Source: Pseudomonas alliivorans (GTDB taxonomy: Bacteria > Pseudomonadota > Gammaproteobacteria > Pseudomonadales > Pseudomonadaceae). Taken from it: DNA of 64,000 bases. The stretch lies in assembly GCF_017826695.1 (NCBI RefSeq), contig NZ_JAFFZW010000009.1, positions 124,001 through 188,000 on the forward strand. The letters run 5' to 3'. The notes under the pieces are model-generated. The model saw only the letters and a program-made list of their open reading frames with translations. It did not search any database and had not been told where the DNA came from. Below are positions 25,834 to 33,399 of the stretch, piece after piece; position 1 is the stretch's first letter; every line of letters starts with the position of its first letter. The position numbers and the translations under genes were made by a program.

Positions 25834-26283
25834 ATGACGCTACGCCCCCTTTTTCTGCTCGGACTGTTCGGCTTGTTGGCCGCCTGCAGCAGCAACGACG
25901 CACCCGAACCCGTCCCGGCCAAGCCTGTTGCGCCAGCGATCAAGCTTCCCACCGGCCCAGGTCCGCTGCAGCCTTATCAGCGCGAATTGAGCGGTCAATT
26001 GCTGGGCGTACCGGCTGGTGCCGAAGTCGAGCTGGCGATGCTGGTGGTCGATGAACGTAATCGCCCGCAAAAACTGCTGACCAGTACCAAGCTCCAAGGC
26101 AACGGTCAGTCACTGCCGTTCCAGTTGCGCTTCAACCCGGAAGCCTTTCCGGTGGAGGGTCGTGTCGAATTGCGCGGCCGCGCCAGCCAGTCGGGGCAGT
26201 TGATTCTGCACCTGCCCTCGATGCGTATTCAGCAGGCCACCACCCAGGCGCTGGGGCAGTTGCAGTTCGTCAAGGCACCATGA
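25834..26283 (+). CDS. YbaY family outer-membrane lipoprotein
   Basis: 149 residues from ATG 25834, preceded by GTGGAGCTCTTG. A lipoprotein signal peptide ends at LLAACSSND, acylating C18 or thereabouts. A proline/alanine-rich tether (residues 20-45) leads a beta-sandwich YbaY-like domain with QRELSGQLLGVPAGAEVEL and LPFQLRFNPEAFP. The function of the family is unknown; it is also called type III secretion system lipoprotein chaperone-like by some databases, without support here. It overlaps the next gene by four bases. Confidence 0.85.
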   Translation: MTLRPLFLLGLFGLLAACSSNDAPEPVPAKPVAPAIKLPTGPGPLQPYQRELSGQLLGVPAGAEVELAMLVVDERNRPQKLLTSTKLQGNGQSLPFQLRFNPEAFPVEGRVELRGRASQSGQLILHLPSMRIQQATTQALGQLQFVKAP

Positions 26284-26936
26284 CCGCCCCGCTACACCTT
26301 CAGCAGGCGCTGTACGAATTGCTCGGCGATGCCCGGCTGGTCGTGGCGGCGCTGCCGCAGACCACGCTGAAGCTGTGGCTGATCGACGCCGACAACATGG
26401 ACCGCGCGTTCAGCCCGGAAGAGACTCGACGCATCCTGGAAGAGCCGCCGTACTGGAGCTTCTGCTGGGCGAGCGGTCTGGCGCTGGCGCGCTTTCTGGC
26501 TGAGCAACCGCACTGGGTAAAGGACAAGCGCGTACTGGACTTCGGTGCGGGCTCAGGCGTCGCGGGCATTGCCGCCGCCAAGGCAGGCGCACTGGAAGTG
26601 GTGGCCTGCGATCTTGACCCGCTGGCGATTGCTGCGTGCAGAGCCAACGCTGAGCTCAACGACGTGCAATTGAACTACTCGACGGATTTCTTCGCCGAGG
26701 CCGATCGCTTCGACCTGATCCTGGTCGCCGATGTGCTCTATGACCGCGCCAACCTGCCACTGCTTGATCACTTCCTGAGCCGGGGCCGTGAGGCACTGGT
26801 GGCCGATTCCAGGGTTCGGGACTTTCAGCATCCGGCTTACCAACGCCTTGGAATGCTGCACGCGCTGACCCTGCCCGATCTGGCCGAGCCGCACGAGTTT
26901 CGGGATGTGAGCCTGTATCACGCCGTGCGCTTATAA
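26280..26936 (+). CDS. Class I SAM-dependent methyltransferase, ETFB-lysine/METTL20-like
   Basis: 218 residues. SAM motif I is VLDFGAGSGVAGIAAAKAGA near residues 85-104, with the acidic ribose ligand in ACDLDPLAI. Motif IV is LILVADVLYDRANLP. The EEPPYWSFCWASGLALARFL stretch before motif I is shared with the METTL family of lysine methyltransferases such as the ETF-beta methyltransferase. I infer a protein substrate, but which one is unknown. It is coupled to the YbaY-like gene by an ATGA overlap. Confidence 0.85.
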   Translation: MTAPLHLQQALYELLGDARLVVAALPQTTLKLWLIDADNMDRAFSPEETRRILEEPPYWSFCWASGLALARFLAEQPHWVKDKRVLDFGAGSGVAGIAAAKAGALEVVACDLDPLAIAACRANAELNDVQLNYSTDFFAEADRFDLILVADVLYDRANLPLLDHFLSRGREALVADSRVRDFQHPAYQRLGMLHALTLPDLAEPHEFRDVSLYHAVRL

Positions 26937-27018
26937 CAGCCCTCTCGCCGAGACATCCCTTTCAGCATTCCCCGGCGGGCTTTATAGTTGGCGGCATTCA
27001 GATTCTCCGAGACGCGCC

Positions 27019-27891
27019 ATGAGCCAGGACACTGCTTACATCTTCGATGCAACCACGGCGACTTTCGATCAGTTGGTGATCGACAAGTCATTCGACCAAC
27101 CCGTGCTGGTGGATTTCTGGGCCGAGTGGTGTGCGCCGTGCAAGGTGCTGATGCCCCTTCTGCAACAGATTACCGAGAGCTATCAGGGCGAATTGCTGCT
27201 GGCCAAAGTGAACTGCGACATCGAACAGGACATCGTCGCCCGTTTCGGCATCCGCAGCCTGCCAACCGTGGTGCTGTTCAAGGATGGCCAGCCGGTGGAC
27301 GGTTTTGCCGGTGCCCAGCCGGAATCGGAAATCCGCAAGATTCTCGAGCAGCATGTGGTCATGCCACCGCCGCCCGCTGCCGATCCGCTCAAGCAGGCCC
27401 AGGAACTGTTCGCAGAGAGCCGTTTTGCCGACGCCGAAGCCATGCTCAAGGTCGTGCTGGGGGAAGACAACACCAACGCGGCGGCGCTGATCTTGTATGC
27501 GCGCTGTCTGGCAGAGCGTGGCGAGCTGAGTGAAGCGCGTCAGGTGCTGGATGCCGTCAAGAGCGACGCCCACAAGGCTGAACTGGCGGGCGCCAGGGCG
27601 CAGCTGACTTTCCTTGCCGACGCCGCGACGCTGCCGGATGCGGCCGAGCTGAAAAGCCGTCTGGCGCAGAATCCGCAGGACGATGAAGCGTCCCATCAAC
27701 TGGCCGTCCAGCAACTGTCCCGTCAGCAGTACGAGGCAGCGCTGGATGGACTGCTCAAGCTGTTCATCCGTAATCGCAACTACGCCGAAGGCCTGCCGCA
27801 TAAGACCCTGCTGCAGGTGTTCGACCTGCTGGGCAACGACCATCCGCTGGTGACGATGTACCGTCGCAAGCTGTTCGCAGCGCTGTACTAA
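27019..27891 (+). CDS. cnoX: Thioredoxin-domain co-chaperone CnoX/YbbN
   Basis: 290 residues. The N-terminal thioredoxin domain (residues 1-115) has an intact WAEWCAPCKVLMPLL active site and the cis-proline in RSLPTVVLFKDG. The C-terminal half is a TPR-like helical region (LKQAQELFAESRFADAEAMLK, then ALILYARCLAERGELSEARQVL, then QLAVQQLSRQQYEAALDGLLKLF). This layout is CnoX, a holdase that hands clients to GroEL. E. coli CnoX lacks a functional CxxC, so this protein may also act as a reductase. Confidence 0.92.
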   Translation: MSQDTAYIFDATTATFDQLVIDKSFDQPVLVDFWAEWCAPCKVLMPLLQQITESYQGELLLAKVNCDIEQDIVARFGIRSLPTVVLFKDGQPVDGFAGAQPESEIRKILEQHVVMPPPPAADPLKQAQELFAESRFADAEAMLKVVLGEDNTNAAALILYARCLAERGELSEARQVLDAVKSDAHKAELAGARAQLTFLADAATLPDAAELKSRLAQNPQDDEASHQLAVQQLSRQQYEAALDGLLKLFIRNRNYAEGLPHKTLLQVFDLLGNDHPLVTMYRRKLFAALY

Positions 27892-27901
27892 GCAAGACGT
27901 T

Positions 27902-27940
27902 GGCCGGCGCCGGTATCCGAAAGATGCCAGACGCCGGCCG
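27902..27940. terminator. Hairpin between convergent genes
   Basis: GGCCGGCG and CGCCGGCC pair eight bases deep around a 22-base loop that itself contains smaller pairings. It sits between the ends of cnoX and the minus-strand gene at 27949 and could serve both, although T-runs are absent. Confidence 0.4.
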
Positions 27941-27948
27941 GCATTGAA

Positions 27949-28302
27949 TCATTTGGCAGCGACCCAACTGTACAGCGGCGCATCCGCCCCGCTCTCGACT
28001 TTCACGTTCGCGCAATGCCGCAAGCGCACCAGCAGGCGTTTGCCCGCTGCCGTGCTGCCCGCCACGCCTTCCAGTTGCGCCAGCAGGTCCGGCCCGCTCA
28101 TTTGTCCGGCCTTTTGCAACAGGTCCTGCGCCACCTGCCAGCTCTTGTCGTCCTGATTGACCGGCCTGCTTTCGACAACGACTGCCGCCGCTTCAGGCGT
28201 CGAGGCCTTCAACTGCGCACCCAGTTGAGCCCAATCGCTTTCGTCCAGCTCCAGAGTCAAATCCACTGGCCACTGGCCCACGGTTCCACGAATACGCAAC
28301 AT
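27949..28302 (-). CDS. Conserved hypothetical protein
   Basis: 117 residues from MLRIRGTVGQWP; CAGCAGGTGCATATC precedes the ATG. The protein is soluble, begins with two short beta strands (IRGTVGQWPVDLTLELDES), then is largely helical. No motif that I recognise, no signal peptide and no membrane segment. The codon use is native. I do not know its function. It follows the NTF2-like gene on the same strand after a 60-base gap. Confidence 0.72.
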   Translation of the reverse strand: MLRIRGTVGQWPVDLTLELDESDWAQLGAQLKASTPEAAAVVVESRPVNQDDKSWQVAQDLLQKAGQMSGPDLLAQLEGVAGSTAAGKRLLVRLRHCANVKVESGADAPLYSWVAAK

Positions 28303-28363
28303 GATATGCACCTGCTGACAGTCAGACGCACATGCTCCCACACGTGAGCGCGTATTCCCACGC

Positions 28364-28786
28364 TCAGTCGCACAGCCAGCGACTCATCAATAAATCATCG
28401 CCCATCATGAAGCTGCCAAACGCTCTGATGTCGTAAACGTTTTCCCAGTGCTCGACGATTTTCCCATCACGAAAGCGCCACAGGCCGCAGAACGGCATGG
28501 CAATTTTCCTGCGTTCGCAGGTGGCGCGCATGTACCCCATGACCGAACCGAAGTGATCGTCGGCGACGATCTCGTGAACGTCCATATACAGGGTCTGGCG
28601 GGTGTGCTCGATCAGGTCCAGCTCATGGTTCTGCACCGATCGCCTGCCGATGACCATGGACAGCCCGCCCCTGGCGCCTCGGTCTGCCTTATGCAACACA
28701 ATATCGTGATCCGCGAACTCGGCGATGCGGGCCAGATCCTTGTAGACCGCACGCAGGGTTTCGACGTTGGGATGAAGCTTTTTCAT
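28364..28786 (-). CDS. NTF2-like / SnoaL-fold protein
   Basis: 140 residues from MKKLHPN; AAGGAAG lies nine bases upstream of the ATG. The sequence has the cone-shaped SnoaL/NTF2 pattern: an N-terminal helix (NVETLRAVYKDLARIAEFADHDIVLHKAD), then strands ending with FCGLWRFRDGKIVEHWENVYDI, a very typical SnoaL-like ending. Members are polyketide cyclases, isomerases or ligand-binding proteins. The specific activity is unknown. A REP-like stretch (TTCCCACGCTC) follows the stop. Confidence 0.82.
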   Translation of the reverse strand: MKKLHPNVETLRAVYKDLARIAEFADHDIVLHKADRGARGGLSMVIGRRSVQNHELDLIEHTRQTLYMDVHEIVADDHFGSVMGYMRATCERRKIAMPFCGLWRFRDGKIVEHWENVYDIRAFGSFMMGDDLLMSRWLCD

Positions 28787-28996
28787 GAGAGGTCTTCCTT
28801 GAGGCGGTGCAGGTCCCTGGGTGTATGGCTGCCACTGACGACGCATCCTGCATCCATTCAGTGGCTACCCATTCAGGGTAGGATCTGACGACCCTGTTCG
28901 TGAGAACGGTTCGGCATAATCCAGACCTGCGCTATTCCAGCCCTCGTTACTGGAAGCACCGTAGTTCAGGAAAAAACACCTCACCCCACACATGAC

Positions 28997-29016
28997 TTGT
29001 TATAAGATCACATAAC
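28997..29016. promoter_or_regulatory. Inverted repeat upstream of the zinc-linked operon, possible Zur site
   Basis: GTTAT and ATAAC are separated by eight bases about 35 bases before the DUF2796 gene. The half-sites resemble Zur boxes, whose usual spacing is shorter, so this is only a candidate. The operon is of a type that Zur controls in other pseudomonads. Confidence 0.35.
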
Positions 29017-29050
29017 GATTTTTCCCGAAAACCGCTCACCGGAGTCTGTT

Positions 29051-29632
29051 ATGCGTCGTTTGCTGCTCGCCCTGCCCTTCGCCCTGCTGCCACTCGCTGT
29101 CGCCCACGCCGCCGAAGAACACGATCACAGTGCAGAACACGGCAGCCTTGGCGCCCATGAGCACGGTGTCGGGCGCCTGGACGTGGTGCTGGAAGGCAAG
29201 ACGCTGGAGTTCGAGTTCGACAGCCCGGCCATGAACATTGTCGGTTTCGAGCACGAGGCAACATCCGCTGAAGACAAGGCCAAAGTGGCCAAGGCTCGCG
29301 AGCTGCTGCTCAAGCCCAATGCGCTGTTCAGCATTGCCGATGCCGCCAACTGCTCGGCCACTTCGGTCAAACTCGAGAGCCCGCTGTTCGGCGACAAAGA
29401 TACTGATCACGAAGAACACGCCAAAGACGGCGACGCAGATCATCATGAACACAGTGAAATTCATGGCACCTACAAATTTGTCTGCGATGCACCTGCCATC
29501 CTGAAAAAGCTGGACCTGTCGCAGATATTCAAAACATTCCCCGACACCAGGAAGCTTCAGGTACAACTGATCTCGCCAAGTGGCCAGTCGGGTGCAGAAG
29601 TGATTGCAGCGAACCCTACGCTGAAGTTCTGA
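29051..29632 (+). CDS. DUF2796 family periplasmic zinc-linked protein
   Basis: 193 residues. A signal peptide (MRRLLLALPFALLPLAVAHAA) is followed at once by a histidine-rich segment (EEHDHSAEHGSLGAHEHGVG), and a second cluster lies near residues 118-140 (DTDHEEHAKDGDADHHEH). Both could bind zinc. The rest is beta-rich and belongs to DUF2796. In P. aeruginosa the equivalent genes PA4063-PA4066 respond to zinc limitation, as I recall. With the ABC transporter genes downstream it is probably a metal-binding or shuttle component. The exact role is not established. Confidence 0.88.
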   Translation: MRRLLLALPFALLPLAVAHAAEEHDHSAEHGSLGAHEHGVGRLDVVLEGKTLEFEFDSPAMNIVGFEHEATSAEDKAKVAKARELLLKPNALFSIADAANCSATSVKLESPLFGDKDTDHEEHAKDGDADHHEHSEIHGTYKFVCDAPAILKKLDLSQIFKTFPDTRKLQVQLISPSGQSGAEVIAANPTLKF

Positions 29633-29651
29633 TCCTCTTTCGCGGCACAAT

Positions 29652-29674
29652 GACCGGGCCTGGCCCGGTCTTTT
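29652..29674 (+). terminator. Terminator-like hairpin inside the zinc-linked operon
   Basis: GACCGGGC and GCCCGGTC form an eight-pair stem around CTG, followed by TTTTGATTTT. It lies between the DUF2796 gene and the ATPase gene, so it may lower the expression of the transporter relative to the first gene. Confidence 0.8.
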
Positions 29675-29701
29675 GATTTTCAACCGAGCGTGAGTCAGAC
29701 C

Positions 29702-30412
29702 ATGACCCAAGCACTGATCGAGCTGTCCGACCTGAGTTTCAATTGGCCGGGTCAGCCGCAGCTTCTGGACATCCCCGAATTTCGCCTGGAAACCGGCGAA
29801 AGCCTTTTCCTCAAAGGTCCGAGCGGCAGCGGCAAGACGACGCTGCTGGGCCTGCTGGGCGGCGTGCAAAAACCCGTCAGCGGCAGCATTCGCCTGCTGG
29901 GGCAGGAGCTGTCGAGTCTGTCGGCAGCGGCACGTGACCGTTTCCGTGTCGATCACACCGGCTACATCTTTCAGCAGTTCAACCTGCTGCCGTTTCTGTC
30001 GGTGCGCGAGAACATCGAACTGCCCTGCCACTTTTCCAAAGTCCGCGCCGAGCGTGCGAAACAGCGGCACGGCAGTGTCGAAAAAGCGACCACCACCCTG
30101 CTCACTCACCTGGGTTTGAAAGACCCGGCCATGCTGACCCGACGTGCAGACTCGCTGTCCATCGGTCAACAGCAACGGGTCGCCGCTGCACGCGCCCTGA
30201 TCGGCCAACCGGAACTGGTGATCGCCGACGAGCCAACCTCTGCGCTGGACGCCGACTCACGCGAAGCCTTCATTCGGCTGCTGTTCGCCGAATGCCGCGA
30301 AGCCGGCGCCAGCCTGTTGTTCGTCAGCCATGACCAGAGCCTGGCACCGCTGTTCGATCGCAACCTGTCGCTGAGCGACCTCAATCGCGCCGCCGTTGCC
30401 GTGGAGATTTGA
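29702..30412 (+). CDS. ABC transporter ATP-binding protein, MacB/LolD type
   Basis: 236 residues from ATG 29702; a GTG at 29690 would add four residues. Walker A is GPSGSGKTTLLG (near residues 37-48), the signature is LSIGQQQRVAAARALI, Walker B is LVIADEPTSALD, and the H-loop is LLFVSHDQSL. The close match to LolD/MacB-type ATPases means it drives a mechanotransmission permease rather than an importer. The next gene is that permease. Its role in zinc homeostasis is inferred from the operon. Confidence 0.9.
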   Translation: MTQALIELSDLSFNWPGQPQLLDIPEFRLETGESLFLKGPSGSGKTTLLGLLGGVQKPVSGSIRLLGQELSSLSAAARDRFRVDHTGYIFQQFNLLPFLSVRENIELPCHFSKVRAERAKQRHGSVEKATTTLLTHLGLKDPAMLTRRADSLSIGQQQRVAAARALIGQPELVIADEPTSALDADSREAFIRLLFAECREAGASLLFVSHDQSLAPLFDRNLSLSDLNRAAVAVEI

Positions 30413-30413
30413 G

Positions 30414-31679
30414 ATGTATCTGTTTCGTCTGGCCATGGCCAGCCTGGCCAACCGCCGTTTTACCGCTTTCCTGACCGTTTTCGCCATCGCCCTGTCGGTC
30501 TGCCTGCTGCTGGCCGTCGAGCGGGTACGCACCGAGGCGCGTGCCAGTTTCGCCAGCACCATCAGCGGCACGGACCTGATCGTGGGCGCACGCTCCGGCT
30601 CGATCAACCTGCTGCTGTATTCGGTGTTTCGCATCGGCAATGCCACCAATAACATCCGCTGGGACAGCTTCGAGCATTTTGCCGAGAGCAAGCAGGTGAA
30701 ATGGGCAATTCCGATTTCACTCGGCGACTCCCATCGCGGCTACCGGGTGATGGGCACCAACGCGTCGTACTTCGAGCACTATCAGTTTGGCCGTCAGCAG
30801 CATCTGGAACTGGCTGAAGGACGTGAATTCAAGACCGATCCCTTCGAGGTCGTGCTCGGTTCAGAGGTCGCCAAAGCGCTGCATTACAAACTGGGCGACA
30901 AGCTGGTGCTGGCTCACGGCGTAGCGGCGATCAGTCTGGTCAAGCATGACGACAAGCCCTTCACCGTGGTCGGCATCATCAAACCCACCGGCACGCCGGT
31001 AGACCGTACATTGCACATCAGCCTGGGCGGCATGGAGGCCATTCACATCGACTGGCACAATGGCGCGCCCGCTCGTGGCAATGAACGCATCTCTGCCGAT
31101 CAGGCACGCAACATGGACCTAACGCCGACCGCCATTACAGCGTTCATGCTCGGCCTGAACAGCAAGATCTCGACCTTCAGCCTGCAGCGCGAGATCAATG
31201 AATACCGTGGCGAGCCCATGCTCGCGATTCTGCCGGGCGTGGCCTTGCAGGAGCTGTGGAGTCTGATGGGCACGGCTGAAAAAGCCCTGTTCGTGATTTC
31301 GCTGTTCGTAGTGCTGACGGGACTGATCGGCATGCTGACGGCAATTCTGACCAGTCTCAACGAACGCCGTCGCGAGATGGCGATTCTGCGGTCGGTCGGA
31401 GCCCGGCCCTGGCACATCGCAAGCCTCCTGATACTCGAGGCTTTCGCGCTGGCGCTGGCAGGCGTTGTCAGTGGCCTCGCACTGCTCTATATCGGGATCT
31501 TCGTGTCTCAGGATTACGTAATAAATACTTACGGTTTGTACCTCTCGCCTATGCCACCTGGCCAATATGAATGGAAACTGCTGGGTGGCATCCTCGCTTG
31601 CGCGCTGTTGATGGGAACCGTGCCAGCCTGGCGAGCCTACAGGCAGTCACTGGCAGATGGTCTGTCGATTCGTTTATGA
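30414..31679 (+). CDS. FtsX-like ABC transporter permease
   Basis: 421 residues from ATG 30414, with GTGGAGATTTGAG upstream. The architecture is one N-terminal membrane helix (residues 12-32), a large periplasmic domain, and three C-terminal helices (about 285-310, 335-365 and 380-405) with the FtsX motif LNERRREMAILRSVGARPWHI before the third helix. This is the MacB/LolC type, so it moves or releases periplasmic substrate by mechanical coupling. It is translationally close to the ATPase gene and the DUF3299 gene. Confidence 0.9.
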   Translation: MYLFRLAMASLANRRFTAFLTVFAIALSVCLLLAVERVRTEARASFASTISGTDLIVGARSGSINLLLYSVFRIGNATNNIRWDSFEHFAESKQVKWAIPISLGDSHRGYRVMGTNASYFEHYQFGRQQHLELAEGREFKTDPFEVVLGSEVAKALHYKLGDKLVLAHGVAAISLVKHDDKPFTVVGIIKPTGTPVDRTLHISLGGMEAIHIDWHNGAPARGNERISADQARNMDLTPTAITAFMLGLNSKISTFSLQREINEYRGEPMLAILPGVALQELWSLMGTAEKALFVISLFVVLTGLIGMLTAILTSLNERRREMAILRSVGARPWHIASLLILEAFALALAGVVSGLALLYIGIFVSQDYVINTYGLYLSPMPPGQYEWKLLGGILACALLMGTVPAWRAYRQSLADGLSIRL

Positions 31680-31690
31680 GGACCTTCATA

Positions 31691-32212
31691 ATGCGGCGCA
31701 TGCTACTCACTCTGCTGCTCTCGGTTTCCACATCACTGTGGGCCGCCGAGCCGCGTGTACTGACCTGGGCCGAGATGATTCCGCCTGATGCACCTGTCGT
31801 GAAACCGGTGACCACACCGATGCACGACTTGTCGAAGATGTCCGATGCACTGGCCATGGAACAAGCACCCGCGGCCAGCCAGCTGGCGCCTCATGCGCCG
31901 GTGGTCAAGGCACTGGATGGCAAGCAGGTGCGTTTGCCGGGTTACATCGTTCCACTGGAGGTCAGTGAGGAAGGCAGAGTGATCGAGTTTTTGCTGGTGC
32001 CGTATTTCGGTGCCTGCATCCATGTGCCGCCGCCGCCGGCGAACCAGATCGTGCATGTCACGAGTGAGCTGGGTGTGAAGGTCGATGAGCTGTATCAGCC
32101 GTACTGGATCGAAGGACCGATGCAGGCCAAATCGTCTTCAAGCGAACTGGCAGAAGCGGGTTATCAGATGCAGGCAGACAAGATTTTTGTCTACGAATTG
32201 CCAGACACGTGA
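31691..32212 (+). CDS. DUF3299 domain periplasmic protein
   Basis: 173 residues from ATG 31691, which has GAGGACCTTCATA upstream; the ATG at 31676 overlaps the permease stop but has no clear binding site. A signal peptide (MRRMLLTLLLSVSTSLWAAEP) leads a DUF3299 domain: KQVRLPGYIVPLE, VIEFLLVPYFGACIHVPPPPANQIVHV with a conserved cysteine and histidine, and YQPYWIEGPMQ. The cysteine/histidine pair could bind metal. It is the fourth gene of the zinc-linked operon. Confidence 0.88.
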   Translation: MRRMLLTLLLSVSTSLWAAEPRVLTWAEMIPPDAPVVKPVTTPMHDLSKMSDALAMEQAPAASQLAPHAPVVKALDGKQVRLPGYIVPLEVSEEGRVIEFLLVPYFGACIHVPPPPANQIVHVTSELGVKVDELYQPYWIEGPMQAKSSSSELAEAGYQMQADKIFVYELPDT

Positions 32213-32315
32213 AGAGAACGGGGTTCCCAGCGATTTCATTGAGCTGAGTCAAAGTCGCCGCTCGACAGCGCTTTAACATTCCGCCCATAAATTTCGACTG
32301 ATTCCTGGAGCCCCA

Positions 32316-33002
32316 ATGAACACATACCTGCTTCGCGCCTCGCTCGTCGCGCTCGCCATCGCCGCTCCCACTGCCGCCAATGCATACGAGGCTGGCGACT
32401 TCATCGTTCGCGCTGGCGCGGCGCACGTACAACCCAACGAAGACAGCGGCGAGGTCAGACTCGACGGTTCCAAGGTTTCAGGCACCAAAGCCACGCTCGA
32501 CGGCAATACACAGCTCGGCCTGACGTTTGCCTACATGCTGACCCCGCACATCGGTATCGAACTGCTGGCCGCCACACCGTTCAGCCACACCGTTGCGGTG
32601 AAGGGTCTGGGCCCTGGCCTTGACGGCAAGCTGGCCGACATCAAGCACCTGCCCCCAACCCTTTCGTTGCAGTACTACCCGATGGAGCCTTCCTCCAGAT
32701 TCCAGCCTTACGCGGGCGTGGGCATCAACTACACCATGTTCTTCGACGAAGACCTGACGGGCGACCGCAAGAACCAGGGCTTCAGCAACCTCAAACTGCA
32801 GGACTCGGTCGGCCTGGCTGCGCAACTGGGCATGGACTACATGATCACCGACAACGTGCTGGTGAACGCCTCGGTCTGGTACGTCGACATCAACACCCAG
32901 GCAACGGTGGACGGACCGTCGGCACTGGCGGTCGGCAGAACCAAGGTGGATGTGGAAATCGACCCGTGGGTCTACATGGTCGGCGTGGGTTACAAGTTCT
33001 GA
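32316..33002 (+). CDS. oprG: OmpW family outer-membrane porin (OprG-like)
   Basis: 228 residues. A signal peptide ends with ANA-Y. The mature protein is an eight-stranded barrel with typical start YEAGDFIVRAGAAHVQPNEDSG and end VEIDPWVYMVGVGYKF. OmpW/OprG channels move small hydrophobic molecules sideways into the outer membrane. In P. aeruginosa OprG lies in the same place (PA4067) between the zinc-linked operon and the epimerase genes. It has its own terminator at 33031. Confidence 0.93.
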   Translation: MNTYLLRASLVALAIAAPTAANAYEAGDFIVRAGAAHVQPNEDSGEVRLDGSKVSGTKATLDGNTQLGLTFAYMLTPHIGIELLAATPFSHTVAVKGLGPGLDGKLADIKHLPPTLSLQYYPMEPSSRFQPYAGVGINYTMFFDEDLTGDRKNQGFSNLKLQDSVGLAAQLGMDYMITDNVLVNASVWYVDINTQATVDGPSALAVGRTKVDVEIDPWVYMVGVGYKF

Positions 33003-33030
33003 TCCACCGCGCTTCAATCGTTTAAAACAG

Positions 33031-33060
33031 AAAGGCACCCGGATGGGTGCCTTTGCTTTT
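33031..33060 (+). terminator. Rho-independent terminator of the OmpW gene
   Basis: AAAGGCACCC and GGGTGCCTTT form a ten-pair stem around GGAT, followed by GCTTTT. Confidence 0.92.
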
Positions 33061-33186
33061 ATGGGCGTTCGACAACAAACTCGCCAGGCACCTCGCGCAC
33101 CACCATTCCGGGGCGCTTATCCACATCGTTTTCGTCCTGCATGCCGTACGTCCGCTGTAAAAGGGCGACGGATACCAGGAGTCGTT

Positions 33187-33399
33187 ATGCCGACTGAGAA
33201 GATCAAAAGTCGCAACTACAAAAAAGACAGAATGATCCTACAGCTCGATACCGAGCGCGGACGCGGAGCGGCCTGGGCGGCATGCCAGCCCGGAGCCTTG
33301 GCACGATCCGGATCGTGTGATCAGCGTTCCATCAACAGCGCCAGCCCTGTATTCAAAGGCGTAGGTTCGTCGATGTTGAAGTGTTCGAGGAGCCGCTGA
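33187..33399 (+). CDS. Possible small basic protein, uncertain
   Basis: A 70-codon frame starts at ATG 33187 with CCAGGAG five bases upstream, a good binding site in an otherwise empty gap. The first 23 residues (MPTEKIKSRNYKKDR and on) are strongly basic and protein-like, while the rest, rich in Ala, Ser and Arg, is compositionally poor. It runs antisense into the end of the epimerase gene by 79 bases. I recognise no family. It may be real, with a shorter true product, or chance. Confidence 0.25.
   Translation: MPTEKIKSRNYKKDRMILQLDTERGRGAAWAACQPGALARSGSCDQRSINSASPVFKGVGSSMLKCSRSR
33302..33317. repeat. 16-base perfect palindrome beside the epimerase stop codon
   Basis: CACGATCC followed directly by its complement GGATCGTG, a few bases beyond the minus-strand stop codon. 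It could form a cruciform or a weak terminator, or bind a dimeric protein. Confidence 0.5.
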
